A stretch of 64,000 bases of DNA, taken from Actinomycetospora callitridis (GTDB taxonomy: Bacteria > Actinomycetota > Actinomycetes > Mycobacteriales > Pseudonocardiaceae). The notes beneath the pieces are model-generated. The model did no database searches. It saw only the letters and a list, made by a program, of their open reading frames with translations, and was not told the DNA's origin. The position numbers and the translations under genes are program-made. Of this stretch, positions 26,850 to 34,838 are shown piece after piece (the stretch's first letter is position 1; each line of letters starts with the position of its first letter). The DNA lies in NCBI RefSeq assembly GCF_028737265.1, contig NZ_JAQZAK010000003.1, forward strand, positions 434,001 to 498,000, in the 5' to 3' direction.

Positions 26850-28201
26850 CACGGCCGCCCTCGATCGGAGACCGCGAACCGCACGTCGAAGGGACTCAGG
26901 GTGGCCGGCAGCGGACGGGCCGGGTCCAGTCGGTCCGGGCCGAGGAGGCGGAACTCGTGGGATCGCAGGAGGCAGGCCAGGAAGGTGCTGGTGGTCAGCA
27001 GCACCAGGTTCTGGCCGGGGCACACGCCGGGCCCCTCGCTGAAGGGGATCAGCGGCCAGTCGCCGTGGCCGCGCTCGTCGAGCCACACCTCCGGGGCGAA
27101 CCGGTCGGCGTAGTCCAGCGTGCGGTCGTCCCGGTGGAAGTACGGCGCGTAGATCAGGAACCCGGTGCCGGCGGGCAGGGTCCCGGTGGGCCAGGTCGTC
27201 TCGGTCGTGGAGTCACGCAGGACCGCAGGAGTGGTCGGCCACAGCCGCACCGACTCCAGCATCGCGGCCCGCGTCCGTCGCAACTCCTGCGGGGTCGACA
27301 GGTCGACGCCGTCGATCTCCTCGCGGACCTCACGGGCCGGCTCGGGGTGCGTCGCCAGCAGCGCCAGGGCCCGGATCGCCACCATCCCCGCCGGGTCGAA
27401 CGCGAAGAGCCACTGCGGGACCTGGTCGACGGGGTCCGTGTGCGCGGCCTGGGGGGTCTCGGCGATCAGCGCGGCGAGGCTGCCGGGCTCGGCGCGCTCG
27501 AGATGGGTGCGCAGGCGCTCCTTGAACCGGTCGTACACCGAGGACCGACGCGGCAGCAGGTAGGACCAGTTGGCCTCCGCGCGCAGGCGGCTCAGGAGGT
27601 CGGTGGTCTCGTGGTCGTCCCGGGCTCCGTCGCCGAGCACGACCCGGCGCACCACACGCCACCACGCGACGATGAAGTCGTCCCACACGAGCTGTCCCGA
27701 GCCCTGCGCCTGCGCGGCCAGCTGCTCGGCCTCGTCCCGGACCGTGGCCACGATCCGGTCGGCCATCCGGTGCACGGGCTGGCTGGTGTCGAGCACGGCC
27801 TCGTTGAACCGGCGCCGCTCGGCGCGCTCCCGGCCGTGCGAGATGAGCACACCACCGGGCTGGAAGTGGTTCAGCGCCGCCCGCTTCTCGAGGTTCGCGG
27901 TGGCGAAGGGCTCCGGAGACCCCTCCAGGATGCGGTGCACGTGCTCGGGGTCGAGCACGAGCGCGAACGACCGGCCCGGCACGTTCAGCCGCACCGGGCC
28001 CGGGCCGTAGCGCTCGGCGAGCTGCTGCATGTGCGCCACGGCGCGGCGATCGGCGTCGAGCCGGTCGAACGCACCCACCACCTTGGGGCGGCGGGCGATC
28101 ACCCCCTGCGCCACCGTCGGCAACAGCACGTTCGCCGCCGTCCGCAGGGTGTCGGGTACCGAGGCCCGTCCACTCGCGGCGACGCCGGTTCCCTGATTCA
28201 T
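26849..28201 (-). CDS. cytochrome P450 with atypical I-helix
   Basis: A 450-residue P450. The heme loop is PFSEGPGVCPGQNL (Cys394 as thiolate ligand), the K-helix ExxR is LESVRL (Glu316, Arg319), and the meander includes FAPEVWLD. The I-helix, about 264-282 (LFAFDPAGMVAIRALALL), lacks the usual (A/G)Gx(D/E)T(T/S) acid-alcohol pair needed for normal O2 activation. This resembles P450s that rearrange peroxides or use peroxide directly, but that is inference. No ferredoxin gene is nearby; the gene is coupled to a permease. Confidence 0.9.
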   Translation of the reverse strand: MNQGTGVAASGRASVPDTLRTAANVLLPTVAQGVIARRPKVVGAFDRLDADRRAVAHMQQLAERYGPGPVRLNVPGRSFALVLDPEHVHRILEGSPEPFATANLEKRAALNHFQPGGVLISHGRERAERRRFNEAVLDTSQPVHRMADRIVATVRDEAEQLAAQAQGSGQLVWDDFIVAWWRVVRRVVLGDGARDDHETTDLLSRLRAEANWSYLLPRRSSVYDRFKERLRTHLERAEPGSLAALIAETPQAAHTDPVDQVPQWLFAFDPAGMVAIRALALLATHPEPAREVREEIDGVDLSTPQELRRTRAAMLESVRLWPTTPAVLRDSTTETTWPTGTLPAGTGFLIYAPYFHRDDRTLDYADRFAPEVWLDERGHGDWPLIPFSEGPGVCPGQNLVLLTTSTFLACLLRSHEFRLLGPDRLDPARPLPATLSPFDVRFAVSDRGRP

Positions 28202-28536
28202 CAGCTCGTCCTCCTGCCGAACGGCACCGGAGACGTCGCGCTGTCTCCGGAGGGCCGACGCCGGCCCTCGGGCCGGCGTCGCGGTCGCCCTCACGTGCCC
28301 GACGGCGACGCCGCAGTAATCCCTGCCCTCGGCGCAGGGGCGCCGGCAGGTCGGATGACGAACCGCCTTCCGCTGGAGCGCAATCACTCCTACCGAGCCC
28401 GGGCATGTGTGATCGAGCGGCGACCGGCGTGCACGCGGGTTTGCCCCACCTGCGCCGAGGTGACCCGGGACCATTCCCGTGTGCGGTCCACCCCAGGGGC
28501 TCGTCGGGACCCCCGGACCCAGAGGACGGCACATCC
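28202..28536. other. divergent intergenic region, P450 / DUF1440-like membrane gene
   Basis: About 335 bases with no supported gene. It must hold the promoters for the P450 operon (minus strand) and for the membrane protein gene (plus strand). A GTTTGCCCC sequence near 28439 resembles a SigB/SigF-type -35, but I see no matching GGGTAT-type -10. Confidence 0.45.
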
Positions 28537-29010
28537 ATGCGTAGTCAGCCACCGGCCCGCCCCACCGACCGCGTCGCCCTCGCCGTCGGTCGCGGCCTGC
28601 TCGCGGGTCTGGCCGGCACCGCGGCGATGACGGTCTCCAGCACCGTCGAGATGAAGATCAACGACCGCGGCGCGAGCTCCACCCCCGCGCAGGCGGTGGC
28701 CGAGGTCACCGGCGTGCGACCCGCCGACGACACCGCACAGCAACGGCTCAACACCCTCGCGCACTGGGGCTACGGCACCGCCTGGGGGCTCGGGCGGGGC
28801 GCTCTCGACCTGGTCGGGCAGCGCGGGCCCCTGGCCTCCCTGCTGCACCTCGCCGCCGTCCTGGGTGCCGAGCAGGTGATGATGCCCGCACTCGGTCTGG
28901 GGTCGCCGACCCCTCGCTACGGGACTTCGGCCGCCGCCACCGACGCCTGGCACCACCTGGTCTACGCCGCCGCCACCGGCCTCACCTACGACGCGCTGGC
29001 CGGTCGCTGA
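28537..29010 (+). CDS. hypothetical membrane protein (DUF1440-like)
   Basis: A 157-residue protein with a Gly/Ala-rich helix near the start (GRGLLAGLAGTAAMTVSSTVEM), a charged loop (EMKINDRGASS), and later weakly hydrophobic helices (PLASLLHLAAVLGAEQVMMPALGLG and AWHHLVYAAATGLTYDAL). The layout resembles DUF1440/YagU-like inner membrane proteins; this is a weak assignment. Function is unknown. Confidence 0.6.
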   Translation: MRSQPPARPTDRVALAVGRGLLAGLAGTAAMTVSSTVEMKINDRGASSTPAQAVAEVTGVRPADDTAQQRLNTLAHWGYGTAWGLGRGALDLVGQRGPLASLLHLAAVLGAEQVMMPALGLGSPTPRYGTSAAATDAWHHLVYAAATGLTYDALAGR

Positions 29011-29189
29011 CGGTCCCGGACGCCGACCCTCCCCGCGTCGTCGGCGCCGGGTCGCGCCGCCCCGCTCACCACGCCGGACGGTTGTACGGTGTGGCCCTGG
29101 TCGACCTCACGGCCGTGAGCCGGCGACGGGACAGCGACCGCTGCGTCGCGGACAGCAGCCCCTGTGCCTCGTCGACGAGGAGCATGATC

Positions 29190-29930
29190 ATGACCACCGG
29201 ACACGACGACGACCAGATCGTCGTCGCCCTGCGCACCGCGGCGCGCGACCTGGCCGAGCGTCAGAGCATCCGCGACCTCGAGGAGACGCTGAGCCAGATC
29301 GTCGCCTCGGCCGTCGCGACCGTTCCCGGCGTGGACGCCGGCAGCCTCTCCATGACCGAGGAGGGCCGCATCGAGACCCGCCACCCCACCAGTGAGCTGA
29401 TCGGCAAGCTCGACCACACCCAGAGCGAGCTCGGGGAAGGGCCCTGCATCAGCGCGATCGAGGACCCTCCCGAGAGTGGCGTCGTCCTCGCCCAGGACCT
29501 CGCCGGCGCCGACGCCGAGCGTTGGCCGAACTTCGCGCCGAGGGCGGTCGAGGCCGGGTTCCGGGCGCTGCTCTCGACGCACCTGGCCACCGACGGCAAC
29601 CTCCGCGCGGCGCTCAACCTCTACTCGGCCACCCCGAACGCCTTCGACGACCGCTCCCGCGTCCTCGCCGGCCTGTTCGGCGTCCAGGCGGGGCTGCTGC
29701 TCTACGGCGCCCACCAGGCGCACCACCTGAGACGCGCGATCGACAACCGCGACGTCATCGGCCGGGCCAAGGGCATCCTCTCCGAGCGCTTCGGCGTCGA
29801 CGACGACGACGCGTTCCGGATGCTGGTCAAGTCCTCCCAGGACACCAACCTCAAGCTCACCGCGGTCGCGCAATGGCTCACCGAGAGCGCCGGCACGACC
29901 GCCGCACGCCCCGGGCACGACCCCTCCTGA
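29190..29930 (+). CDS. GAF and ANTAR domain regulator
   Basis: A 246-residue protein. Residues about 30-170 are a GAF sensor domain (LSQIVASAVATVPGVDAGSLS, GEGPCISAI); about 178-235 are an ANTAR RNA-binding domain (RAIDNRDVIGRAKGILSERFGVDDDDAFRMLVKSSQDTNLKL). ANTAR proteins prevent termination by binding paired hexaloop hairpins in leader RNAs. I chose the second of two close ATGs because GAGGAG is seven bases before it. The mRNA targets are unknown. Confidence 0.9.
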   Translation: MTTGHDDDQIVVALRTAARDLAERQSIRDLEETLSQIVASAVATVPGVDAGSLSMTEEGRIETRHPTSELIGKLDHTQSELGEGPCISAIEDPPESGVVLAQDLAGADAERWPNFAPRAVEAGFRALLSTHLATDGNLRAALNLYSATPNAFDDRSRVLAGLFGVQAGLLLYGAHQAHHLRRAIDNRDVIGRAKGILSERFGVDDDDAFRMLVKSSQDTNLKLTAVAQWLTESAGTTAARPGHDPS

Positions 29931-29949
29931 CCGGACGCCGCGGCCGCCG

Positions 29950-31917
29950 CTACTCGCCGAAGGCCACCCGGACGTCGTCGGTCGTGGTCGGTGTCCGGCG
30001 TGCCGGACCGATGGGCACGCTCGCGCCGGAGTCGGACACCACCTCGTCGGCCACGATCGCGGGGTCGATGCGGAGGACCGCGTAGCCACCCACGGCCCCG
30101 GCCCCGAAGCCGGGCGCGAAGATCCTCGAGGGGCGATCGATCGCGCCGTCGCGCACGGCGTCGTGGATGGCGATGGGGATGCTCGCGGCCGACACGTTGC
30201 CCATCGACTCGATGTTGAAGTAGAGCTGGTCGGCCGAGAGCCCGGCCTTGGCCGCCAGGTCGAGGATCATCGTCTTGTTGGCCTGGTGCGGGACGATGAG
30301 CTCGATGCTCTCCAGCAGGCTGCGGCCGGGGTCGTCGGGGTCGGTCTGCTCGGAGAGCTCGCCGAGCATCTGGTCCAGGTAGCGCTGCACCAACGACTTG
30401 ACCTCGGGGCCGTAGACGGTGATGTCGTTGTCGAACTCCGGGTTCGGCCAGATGATCGAGTTGACCTCCGACGCCGGCCCGCTCGCGTAGGTCTGCAGGA
30501 CCTCGACGTCGACCGGAGCGCCCTCCGCGGCCGGGGCCACGACCATCGCCGCCGCCCCGTCCCCGAAGATCATCCTCGACGTGCGCGCGCTCCCGATCTT
30601 GTCGGAGAACTTCTCGACGCAGACCAGCAGCACGGGCCGCCGGACCTCCTGGATCTGCCGGACCGCCTCGGCGAGCCCGTAGGGCAGCCCGGCGCAGGCC
30701 GCGACCATGTCCATCGACGTGTGGGTCTGCGCCAGCCCCAGCTCGCCGGAGACCCAGCAGGCGATGGAGGGGATCTGGCGGTTGCTGGTGCAGGTGCTGA
30801 CCAGGACCGCGCCGATCTCGTCGGGCGCCCGGCCGGACTTCGCGAGGGCCGCCCGCGCCGCGTCCAACGCGAGGTGGTTCGGCTCGCGTGACGTGTAGCA
30901 CCGCCGGCGGATCCCGGTCTTCCGGGCGATCTCCTCGGCGCTCATCGGCGACCACGAGAAGCTGGCGTTGCGGATGACGTCCTCGTTGTCGCAGACGTGC
31001 TCACCGCGGACCACGGCCAGGGCCTCCAGCGCGGGGCGCACCGCGAAGGCTTCGCGCACCCTCACCGGCGGATAGGGCGTCCGGGGCGACACGGTCTCGA
31101 CCGGAACACTCGCCGTCTCCGCGACGGCGGGGCCCGTGTCGCGGGCCTGCTTGACCCGGTCGATGAACGCCATCACGTCGCGGTTGCGCGGGTGGAAGGT
31201 GACGACGAAGTCGTCGGGGCCGATGTCGGCGGGGTGACGCAGCGTCGTCCGGGAGCCGTCCCACGGATAGAGGTTGTGCAGCACCATCGCCCAGCGCATG
31301 AGGGCCTCGAGCTCGGGCACCTCCTCGTCGGCGTCGAGGATCTCGTCCACCGGGAAGAGGTGGTGATCGGGATCGTGGTCGGGCATGACGAAGGTCAGGG
31401 CATCGGGTTGCGCCAGGAACTCGGCGACGGTCGGCTTGATCGCCGGGAGCTCGGTGGCGTGGTGCAGCTTGTGCCGGAACACGTCGAACAGCAGGGCGAA
31501 GACCCGGTCCTCGGTGTCGGCGGCCCAGCGCGGCGCGAGCTCGTGGTACGCGCGCTCGACCGCCGCGACCTTGCGGTCGCGGTCCTCCCACGGGGTCAGC
31601 ACCGGGAGGAAGACGTCGTCGCGGTGCCGGGGCACGTCACGCCACCGCATCGGACGCTTGTCGAACATCGTCATCGAGTACCGGTTGACCCAGAACAGGT
31701 TCTGGCCGAGGTCGCGCAGCAGCTCGAAGCGGCTCGGGTACGAGCCGCTCTCCACCCGGTGGAGGATGTCGGTCCCGGTCGGGGCCTTCGCCTCGAAGTC
31801 CCGCTCGATGACGGCGGTGAACTGCTCGAGCGTGTCGAGGACCGAGAAGTCCAGCTCGCCGAAGAAGTTGGCCGGGAAGACGAGGCGACCACTGCGGTTG
31901 ATCACGAACGGCTTCAC
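29950..31917 (-). CDS. large ketosynthase III protein with unknown N-terminal half
   Basis: A 655-residue protein. Residues about 310-625 form a FabH/KAS III-type thiolase fold: Cys408 (MVAACAGLPYG), His544 (IVPHQANKTM) and Asn574 (ESMGNVSAAS) make the Cys-His-Asn triad, and the glycine-rich end is PGFGAGAVGGYAVL. Residues 1-280 have no family I can name; they open KPFVINRSGRLVFPANFFGELDF and contain KAPTGTDILHRVESG and HNLYPWDG. The GTG start gives the natural beginning of this domain. KAS III enzymes condense acyl-CoA with malonyl-ACP; the N-terminal half may provide or select an acyl group. It is divergent from a Ser/Thr kinase gene. Confidence 0.85.
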   Translation of the reverse strand: MKPFVINRSGRLVFPANFFGELDFSVLDTLEQFTAVIERDFEAKAPTGTDILHRVESGSYPSRFELLRDLGQNLFWVNRYSMTMFDKRPMRWRDVPRHRDDVFLPVLTPWEDRDRKVAAVERAYHELAPRWAADTEDRVFALLFDVFRHKLHHATELPAIKPTVAEFLAQPDALTFVMPDHDPDHHLFPVDEILDADEEVPELEALMRWAMVLHNLYPWDGSRTTLRHPADIGPDDFVVTFHPRNRDVMAFIDRVKQARDTGPAVAETASVPVETVSPRTPYPPVRVREAFAVRPALEALAVVRGEHVCDNEDVIRNASFSWSPMSAEEIARKTGIRRRCYTSREPNHLALDAARAALAKSGRAPDEIGAVLVSTCTSNRQIPSIACWVSGELGLAQTHTSMDMVAACAGLPYGLAEAVRQIQEVRRPVLLVCVEKFSDKIGSARTSRMIFGDGAAAMVVAPAAEGAPVDVEVLQTYASGPASEVNSIIWPNPEFDNDITVYGPEVKSLVQRYLDQMLGELSEQTDPDDPGRSLLESIELIVPHQANKTMILDLAAKAGLSADQLYFNIESMGNVSAASIPIAIHDAVRDGAIDRPSRIFAPGFGAGAVGGYAVLRIDPAIVADEVVSDSGASVPIGPARRTPTTTDDVRVAFGE

Positions 31918-32154
31918 GGCATCACCTTCGGCGTCCTGCGCGGTCGATGGCCGGTCAGCCACGTCGTCGCCGACTCTAGAAGAGTGGCGAGGCTGCCGGG
32001 CCCGAGTGAGCGTTCCGTCGCGATGCTGCCCGTGCCGGCGACCACGGGCTACGAGCACGAACATGTCGGGGGACGGCGAGAAGGCGGATCGGTAACGGAA
32101 CGGTCACGGTCGGCGATACCCGAGTGCCGGCACCAGGCCGGCCGGAGGAGGGTC

Positions 32155-33549
32155 ATGTCGACGCCCACGACGATGCTGAGCGATGCGGTGACCCTCGAGC
32201 CGGGACACCTCGTCGCGGGGCGGTACCTCCTGCTCGCGCGGGTCGGGCGCGGCGGGTCCGGCTCGGTGTGGCGGGCGCACGACAAGCTGCTGGACCGCGA
32301 CGTCGCCATCAAGCGGCTGCACGCCGGGCGCGCGCTCACGGACGTCCACACCCGGAAGATCCGGGACCGGGCGCACCGGGAGGGCCGGGTCGCCGCGCGC
32401 CTGCACCACCCGCGGTTGGCCGCGATCTACGATATGACCGAGCTCGACGGCGAGGTCTGCCTCGTCATGGAGTACGTGGCCGCGCCCTCGCTGGCCGACC
32501 TCCTGGAGCGGCGGGGCCCGCTCCGCGCCGCCCGTGTCGCGGCCATCGGCGCCCAGATCGCCGAGGGCCTGACGGCGATGCACCGGTGCGGGATCGTGCA
32601 TCGCGACGTCAAGCCGGCCAACGTGATGGTCGGCCCTGGTGACACGGTCACGGTCACGGACTTCGGCATCGCGATCATCCATGCCGACCTCGGCGAGGAC
32701 GACCACCTCGTGGCCGGCACCCCGAACTACATGGCCCCCGAGGTCGCGTGCGGGGACGCGCCCACCGCCGCCGCCGACATGTACTCCCTCGGCGCCACGC
32801 TCCACGCAGCACTCGAGGGCGCCCCGCCCCGCCCCGGAGCCGGTCACGTCCTCGACGTGCCGGAGGGCGTCCGCGTGGACGCCGGCCAGCCCCCGCGCCG
32901 GAGGGAGCGTCTCGATGCGGTGCTGAACACCCTGCTCGACCACGATCCGCAGCGGCGTCCGAGCGCCGACGCCGTGGCCCGCCTTCTCACCGGGGCGAGC
33001 GGTGCGGACGCCCCCGGCGACGCGACCACGTGGTCCTCGCCGGTGGGGCGTTCCGCCCCGTCGACCACGATGGCCCTGACGCCCGAGGACGCGGGCCGTA
33101 CCCCCGCAGCGACCCCTGGCGCGGGGCGCCATCGGGCGGCGCTGACGGCGAGGTGGCGCTCCTCCCGCAGGGTCGTGGCAGTCGGGGCGAGCCTGGTGGG
33201 GGTCCTCGGCGCGGCCGGGTTCCTGACCCTGGCCCACGGACCCGCTCCGGCGGCCCCGGTGGCGTCGCCCGTGGTCGGGCCGGCCTCTGCCCCGCCGTCG
33301 GCGGGGCCGCCGATCGTGCCCCTCACACCGAGCACCGCGACATCGACACCGGTCGAGGAGGTCGCGTCGGCCGCACCGCCGAGCTCCGTGTCATCGCGAG
33401 GGACCACGGCTCAGGCTGCGGGCTCCGGTGATGACGATCTCGATCCTCCCGGCGACGAGCGCAGAGGTCGCGGCGGTGGCCACGGCGGAGAGGACAAGCA
33501 CGACAACAAGGGGAACGGACCCAAGAACGGTCGCGGGCACGGCCGCTGA
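32155..33549 (+). CDS. serine/threonine protein kinase, membrane-anchored
   Basis: A 464-residue PknB-type kinase. The glycine loop is VGRGGSGSVW, the ATP lysine Lys53 (VAIKRL), the catalytic loop HRDVKPANVM (149-158), DFG at 169-171 and APEV near 194-197. Residues about 300-335 are a juxtamembrane linker; 340-360 is one transmembrane helix. The outer part is Pro/Ser/Thr-rich, ending in a charged Gly/His/Lys tail, with no PASTA domains. GGAGGAGGG precedes the ATG. Targets are unknown; the divergent gene is the ketosynthase III fusion. Confidence 0.92.
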   Translation: MSTPTTMLSDAVTLEPGHLVAGRYLLLARVGRGGSGSVWRAHDKLLDRDVAIKRLHAGRALTDVHTRKIRDRAHREGRVAARLHHPRLAAIYDMTELDGEVCLVMEYVAAPSLADLLERRGPLRAARVAAIGAQIAEGLTAMHRCGIVHRDVKPANVMVGPGDTVTVTDFGIAIIHADLGEDDHLVAGTPNYMAPEVACGDAPTAAADMYSLGATLHAALEGAPPRPGAGHVLDVPEGVRVDAGQPPRRRERLDAVLNTLLDHDPQRRPSADAVARLLTGASGADAPGDATTWSSPVGRSAPSTTMALTPEDAGRTPAATPGAGRHRAALTARWRSSRRVVAVGASLVGVLGAAGFLTLAHGPAPAAPVASPVVGPASAPPSAGPPIVPLTPSTATSTPVEEVASAAPPSSVSSRGTTAQAAGSGDDDLDPPGDERRGRGGGHGGEDKHDNKGNGPKNGRGHGR

Positions 33550-33558
33550 GCCGCGCCC

Positions 33559-33972
33559 TCAGGCGGTCCCGGTCGCCGGTGTGACCGTGCGGGAGCTCGC
33601 CGGTTGGAACAGCTCGACCAGGTTCCCGTCGGGGTCGGCGATCAGGACCTGACGGCCTCCCGGCCCGGCCACGAGGTCGCTGCGGAAGGGCAGCTCGGCG
33701 GCGCGGAGGCGGGTGATCTCGGCGTCGAGGTCGTCGACCTCGAGGTGGATGCGGTTGCCTCCCGGTGTCGCCGCGTCGGCGGGTGTCGCGCGCGCACCGG
33801 AGCTCGCGGGCCCGGAGAGCAGGAGCCGGAGTCGACCGCGCAGGACGTCGGCGAAAGCGGGCGCGGCGCTCGTGTGGAGCGTGAAGCCCAGGTGCCCGGT
33901 GTAGAAGTCGATCGCGGCCCCGACGTCCTCGACGAGGTAGCGGACGCTGGCGTACTCCCCTGGTGGGTTCAC
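33559..33972 (-). CDS. VOC (glyoxalase/bleomycin-resistance) family protein
   Basis: A 137-residue protein with two beta-alpha-beta-beta-beta modules: EYASVRYLVEDVGAAIDFYTGHLGFTL and GGNRIHLEVDDLDAEITRLRAAELPF, ending in IADPDGNLVELFQ. The His and Glu positions expected of metal-binding VOC proteins are present in the second module. The GTG overlaps the stop of the ArsR-ArsC gene (GTGA). It contains no cysteine, so it is not an ArsI-type C-As lyase. Function is unknown. Confidence 0.85.
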   Translation of the reverse strand: MNPPGEYASVRYLVEDVGAAIDFYTGHLGFTLHTSAAPAFADVLRGRLRLLLSGPASSGARATPADAATPGGNRIHLEVDDLDAEITRLRAAELPFRSDLVAGPGGRQVLIADPDGNLVELFQPASSRTVTPATGTA

Positions 33973-34754
33973 GGCTCACCCTCTCGGTGTTCGGTCGCGG
34001 CGAGGACGGGCAGGAGGTGCCCGACGCGCGTGTCGATGTCGTGCGCGGCGCGCTCGAAGGCCGCGTCGTCCTGTGGACCGGCCGCCGCCGGGTCCGGGAT
34101 GCTCCAGTGCATCCGTCGGACGGGGCCGGAGAACTCCGGGCAGACCTCCCGCGCCTTGTCGCACAAGGTGATGACGAGATCGAACGACTTGTCGGCGACG
34201 TCGTCCAGGTGCCGGGGCCGTTGGGACGACACGTCGACGTCGAAGCGCTCGCGCAGCACGCGGACGGCGTCGGGGTGCAGGTGCTCCTTGGGTCGGCTGC
34301 CCGCGCTCGTCGTCCGCACGCCGCCGACCGAACGGAGCGTGAGGAGGGCCTCGGCCACCGGTGAGCGAGCGCTGTTGCCGGTGCAGACGAACAGGACGGA
34401 CGGGGGCCGTCCGCTCCCCCGCGCGAGGGGAGGGTCCGACGGCGGGCGACTCGTCCGCAGGGCCGGGTGGAGGGCGGTGCCGCTGCCGGCCAGCTCGTGG
34501 GCGCAGCGGTCGAGGTCGAGGTGGTAGTAGCTGTCCCGCCGGTCGGCGGAGCTGCGGGTGGCGGTGACGAGCCCGCCGTCGCGGAGCAACCGCAGGTGGT
34601 AGGAGACCAGGTTCTGCGGCTGCCCGAGCCGCGTCACCAGCTCCCGCACCCGGTGGTCGCTGCCGGCCAGCTCGGTCATGAGGCGCCAGCGCACGGGATG
34701 CGCCGCCAGCGCCACGAAGGGCGGCGGGGCGGCGACTTGACCCGGGCTCGGCAC
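33969..34754 (-). CDS. ArsR-type regulator fused to thioredoxin-type arsenate reductase (ArsC)
   Basis: A 261-residue fusion. Residues 10-100 are an ArsR winged helix (LAAHPVRWRLMTELAGSDHRV, SYHLRLLRDGGLV). Residues 118-250 are a low-molecular-weight-phosphatase-type ArsC: P-loop CTGNSARS (Cys124, Arg130), the redox pair Cys198 and Cys205 (ITLCDKAREVCPEF), and the acid in HWSIPDPAA (Asp221). These match the Cys10-Cys82-Cys89 relay of Staphylococcus aureus ArsC, so arsenate reduction via thioredoxin is likely. A perfect inverted repeat lies 28 bases upstream of the start, suggesting autoregulation. Confidence 0.9.
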   Translation of the reverse strand: MPSPGQVAAPPPFVALAAHPVRWRLMTELAGSDHRVRELVTRLGQPQNLVSYHLRLLRDGGLVTATRSSADRRDSYYHLDLDRCAHELAGSGTALHPALRTSRPPSDPPLARGSGRPPSVLFVCTGNSARSPVAEALLTLRSVGGVRTTSAGSRPKEHLHPDAVRVLRERFDVDVSSQRPRHLDDVADKSFDLVITLCDKAREVCPEFSGPVRRMHWSIPDPAAAGPQDDAAFERAAHDIDTRVGHLLPVLAATEHREGEP

Positions 34755-34782
34755 GCGCAGCAGTATGCGCGCCGAGCGGTCG

Positions 34783-34806
34783 ATCCATCAAACGCAGTTG
34801 ATGGAT
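34783..34806. promoter_or_regulatory. ArsR-type operator
   Basis: A perfect 9-bp inverted repeat, ATCCATCAA-N6-TTGATGGAT, sits between the divergent ArsR-ArsC fusion and the APC permease genes. It contains the ATCAA-N6-TTGAT core typical of ArsR-family operators. Confidence 0.8.
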
Positions 34807-34838
34807 TGCCCCGTCGGAGGTCGACCGAGGGAGCCGAG

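Noticed and set aside
33559..33972. VOC gene next to ArsR-ArsC as ArsI-type C-As lyase
   Set aside because: ArsI needs a vicinal cysteine pair; this protein has no cysteine at all.
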